A stretch of 6,752 nt of DNA from contig JAEZSD010000015.1 of assembly GCA_023422095.1 (NCBI GenBank), forward strand, positions 1-6,752, in the 5' to 3' direction. Made by a program: the position numbers and the translations under genes. Shown here in pieces: positions 4,388-6,752 of the stretch (positions are counted from its first letter, which is position 1; the number at the start of each line of letters is the position of its first letter). The DNA comes from Bacillota bacterium. GTDB taxonomy: Bacteria; Bacillota_I; Bacilli_A; RFN20; CAG-826. The notes under the pieces were generated by a model, which was not told the origin of the DNA, did no database searches, and was given only the letters and a program-made list of their open reading frames with translations.

Positions 4388-6752
4388 ATGAGCAAATTCG
4401 CGCCCCTACATATTATTTCTTGTTACTCTTTTCTAAAGAGTGGCTTGACCATGAAGAAAATCACTCGCTCAATTGAAAAGCAGGGTTATTTCGGCGCAGG
4501 AATTGCTGATTTTGAAAGCATGTATGGAATTCCTGAATTTGTCCATGCGATGGAAGAAATTAAAAAGCCCTATTTGGTCGGCATTAACATCACCATCGAT
4601 GAAGTTAATCTTTGTTTGTTTGTTCTAAGCGAGGATGGATACCACCACCTCATCAACATCAACACCGCGATTCAAAAAAATGAATTAACTCTCACTACCC
4701 TAGCAAAAAATAGTGGAGGATTAGCCTGTATCATCGAAACAAATCATGGAGCCTTTAAAGAGCGCTTCTCAGCCTTAGAAAAAATCAATACAACCTTTAC
4801 GAAGTGGCTCAATGAATATTCAAAACTCTTTGACTCAAGATTTTATCTTGGCGTTGAAGTTATTGACTTAGTCAGTAAGGCGATGATGGAAAAAGTTCGC
4901 ATATTCGCCAAAGAATACAATTATCAATGCATAGCCTTTCCACGTCTGCGTTATGAGAAAAAGGACGATGCAATTGTCTTGAAGATTGTCTCTTCCATTG
5001 CAGAAGGAACTTTTATCAAAGAAAAGAAAGCCTCTGGTCATGAATATTTCATGACTGAAGCTGACTATCATAAAATCTATTCCGAAAATGAAATAGAGGC
5101 TACCAACGATTTAATTAAGCAAAGCCAATTCTCATTCATGCAAAAAAGAGGAGAAATGCTCCATTTTTCTTCCCGTAATTGCGATGAAGAATTGAAAGAA
5201 ATGGCGTACGAGAAGTTAAAAAGTCTCACTTTAGATAGAAATCCGGAATATGTTGAAAGATTGAATTATGAACTATCAACGATAAGTTCAATGGGATATT
5301 CAGATTATTTTCTCTTAGTCCAAGATTATGTGAACTGGGCAAAGAGGGAAGGAATTCTGGTCGGAGCGGGTCGAGGAAGTTCGGCAGGAAGTCTTGTTAG
5401 TTATCTTTTGAATATTACCGAAGTTGATCCAATCTTCTACCGTTTACAATTTGAAAGATTCCTTAATCCGGCTCGAAAAAGCATGCCGGACATTGATGTT
5501 GATTTTATGGATATCAAACGTGAAGATGTCATCCAATATATGCGCGACAAGTACGGGCATAACAAAGTCAGTACGATTGTCACTTTCCAAACTATTCTAG
5601 CCCGCCAGGCTATCCGCGATATTGGACGGGTTTATCAATATCCGGAAAGACATATTGTTTTACTCAGCAAAGCGATTAGCAATCCTCGTTATTCTTTGGG
5701 GCAAGCTTATAAATACCTCCCTGAATTTCAAAAGATTGTCGATAGCGATCCATATTTTAAAGAATTTATTTCTCTGGCTGGAAAGATTGAGGGTTTACCC
5801 CGTCAATCTGGGCAACACGCTGCAGGTATTATTTTAAATAATACACCAATTGAAAATTCTATTCCTGTCTCCATTGATTTTAACGATAATTACATTTCGC
5901 AATACGAAGCAGAATATCTCGAAGAGCAAGGATTCTTAAAGATGGACTTTCTCGGAATTAGAAATCTCACCACTGTCTCTCTATGCGTTGATTTAATTAA
6001 CTCTCATTATCCGGATATCCATCTCGACAAGATGAAACTTCCCTATGACAGTCCGGAAATATTCGATCTCATCAGTTCTGGCCACACGATTGGCTTGTTC
6101 CAAATCGAAACCGCAGTCATGCGAAGAGGAATTCAAACCTTAAGACCAAGTTCTTTTGAAGATGTCGTCGCCCTAATTGCTTTAAATCGTCCTGGCCCAA
6201 TGCCCTATGTCAAAAACTACGCTCTCCGACGCGATGGCAAGGAAAAGATTGTCTATCTTTCCGAAGACTTGAAAGACATTTTGGCTCCTACTTATGGAAT
6301 TATTGTCTATCAAGAACAAATCAATCAAATAGCTTCTGTGATGGCCGGTTTATCCCCTGCCGAAGCTGACTCTTTCCGTCGCGCAGTTAGTAAAAAAGAT
6401 AAAGCCGTTCTTCTTTCCCTAGGAAAACAGTTTATTGATGGTTCAATTAAAACCGGCCATAGCGAGGCAGTTAGCAAAGAGGTTTTTAATGACATCCTAA
6501 AGTTTGCTGACTATGGATTCAATCGATCACACTCGGTTGTTTATGCCGTTTTAGCTTGTCGCATGGTGTGGCTCAAAGCCCACTATCCATTAGAGTTCTA
6601 TGTTGCTTTATTAGAAACTAGCCTATCCGCTAACGATAGTAAGTTCATCGATAATATTGCCGAAATGAGGGCGATGGGTATTAAAATACTGCCGCCTGAT
6701 ATTAATGAATCACAAATGGCTTTTTCCATTAATAACAAGAGTCTTCTTTTTC
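4388..6752 (+). CDS. dnaE: DNA polymerase III alpha subunit DnaE, N-terminal 788 codons (right end cut by the window)
   Basis: Replicative family C DNA polymerase. In Gram-positive bacteria DnaE works beside PolC, extending RNA primers. Seen: an N-terminal PHP domain (about 1-230) with its metal ligands largely lost: the usual HxH is H8-I-I10 and the TDH-type motif is A40-D41-F42. Palm motifs are intact: GYSDYFLLV (303-311), VGAGRGSSAGS (325-335), MPDIDVDF (366-373) with catalytic Asp370 and Asp372, and KMDFLG with Asp520. Further conserved blocks are GQHAAGII (475-482), GLFQIE (569-574), NRPGPM (600-605), TYGIIVYQEQ (635-644) and YGFNRSHSVVYA (709-720). The family is usually about 950-1150 residues, so the C-terminal helix-hairpin-helix and OB-fold parts lie outside. 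The start may be 4388 (MSKFAPLH, matching the family N-terminus) or the in-frame ATG at 4382; neither has a ribosome binding site, and the next in-frame stop upstream is at 4322. The last base, 6752, is an incomplete codon. Confidence 0.97.
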   Translation, partial: MSKFAPLHIISCYSFLKSGLTMKKITRSIEKQGYFGAGIADFESMYGIPEFVHAMEEIKKPYLVGINITIDEVNLCLFVLSEDGYHHLININTAIQKNELTLTTLAKNSGGLACIIETNHGAFKERFSALEKINTTFTKWLNEYSKLFDSRFYLGVEVIDLVSKAMMEKVRIFAKEYNYQCIAFPRLRYEKKDDAIVLKIVSSIAEGTFIKEKKASGHEYFMTEADYHKIYSENEIEATNDLIKQSQFSFMQKRGEMLHFSSRNCDEELKEMAYEKLKSLTLDRNPEYVERLNYELSTISSMGYSDYFLLVQDYVNWAKREGILVGAGRGSSAGSLVSYLLNITEVDPIFYRLQFERFLNPARKSMPDIDVDFMDIKREDVIQYMRDKYGHNKVSTIVTFQTILARQAIRDIGRVYQYPERHIVLLSKAISNPRYSLGQAYKYLPEFQKIVDSDPYFKEFISLAGKIEGLPRQSGQHAAGIILNNTPIENSIPVSIDFNDNYISQYEAEYLEEQGFLKMDFLGIRNLTTVSLCVDLINSHYPDIHLDKMKLPYDSPEIFDLISSGHTIGLFQIETAVMRRGIQTLRPSSFEDVVALIALNRPGPMPYVKNYALRRDGKEKIVYLSEDLKDILAPTYGIIVYQEQINQIASVMAGLSPAEADSFRRAVSKKDKAVLLSLGKQFIDGSIKTGHSEAVSKEVFNDILKFADYGFNRSHSVVYAVLACRMVWLKAHYPLEFYVALLETSLSANDSKFIDNIAEMRAMGIKILPPDINESQMAFSINNKSLLF

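Noticed and set aside
4868..5071. Minus-strand open frame of 67 codons
   Set aside because: Antisense to the dnaE PHP region; no start signal and no family features.
5622..5837. Plus-strand open frame of 71 codons
   Set aside because: Out-of-frame shadow inside the dnaE palm/fingers coding sequence.
1..6752. Mobile element, CRISPR, tRNA/rRNA, toxin-antitoxin or phage signals
   Set aside because: No transposase, terminal inverted repeats, spaced repeats, tRNA cloverleaf or small paired genes were seen; the gene content is metabolic and housekeeping.
2123..6752. Possible use of TGA as tryptophan, as in Mycoplasma
   Set aside because: All tryptophans are TGG, no in-frame TGA is found, and the stops seen are TAA, so there is no sign of recoding.

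Overview
The window looks like chromosomal DNA from a low-GC, Gram-positive-type bacterium of the Bacilli/"Tenericutes" side (for example the Acholeplasma, Izemoplasma, RF39 or Erysipelotrichia neighbourhood). The reasons are AT-rich intergenic DNA, strong AGGAGG-type ribosome binding sites, a Bacillus-like NrnA next to a Gram-positive-type DnaE, and short hairpin-plus-T terminators. Tryptophan is read from TGG and no in-frame TGA occurs in any gene, which argues against a Mycoplasma/Spiroplasma code. The species cannot be named from the sequence.

Layout: (1) 1-1121, minus strand: N-terminal 373 codons of a secreted lipoprotein glycoside hydrolase of family GH13, with a PUD/CBM41-like starch-binding region ahead of the catalytic barrel. 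The gene runs off the left edge. (2) 1122-1274: divergent promoter region. (3) 1275-1991, plus strand: an unrecognised exported protein of 238 residues, closed by a hairpin terminator at 2031-2056. (4) 2123-4311: a two-gene unit with its own promoter, acetate kinase (ackA) and, 2 bases later, a DHH/DHHA1 phosphoesterase of the NrnA type, closed by a terminator at 4323-4350. (5) 4388-6752: the first 788 codons of the DNA polymerase III alpha subunit DnaE, which runs off the right edge and is preceded by a promoter that may give a leaderless mRNA.

How the parts fit together: the left half is a cell-surface polysaccharide module, an anchored alpha-glucan hydrolase divergent from a small exported protein that may also bind glycans (inference). 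The right half is housekeeping: AckA makes ATP from acetyl phosphate at the end of fermentation, NrnA degrades nano-RNAs and 3'-phosphoadenosine 5'-phosphate, and DnaE copies DNA. nrnA close to dnaE is a familiar Firmicutes arrangement. I see no mobile element, CRISPR array, tRNA, rRNA or defence system. The items most worth a second look are the unrecognised exported protein, the altered acetate-pocket and active-site residues in AckA, and the apparent leaderless start of dnaE with its strongly degraded PHP domain.
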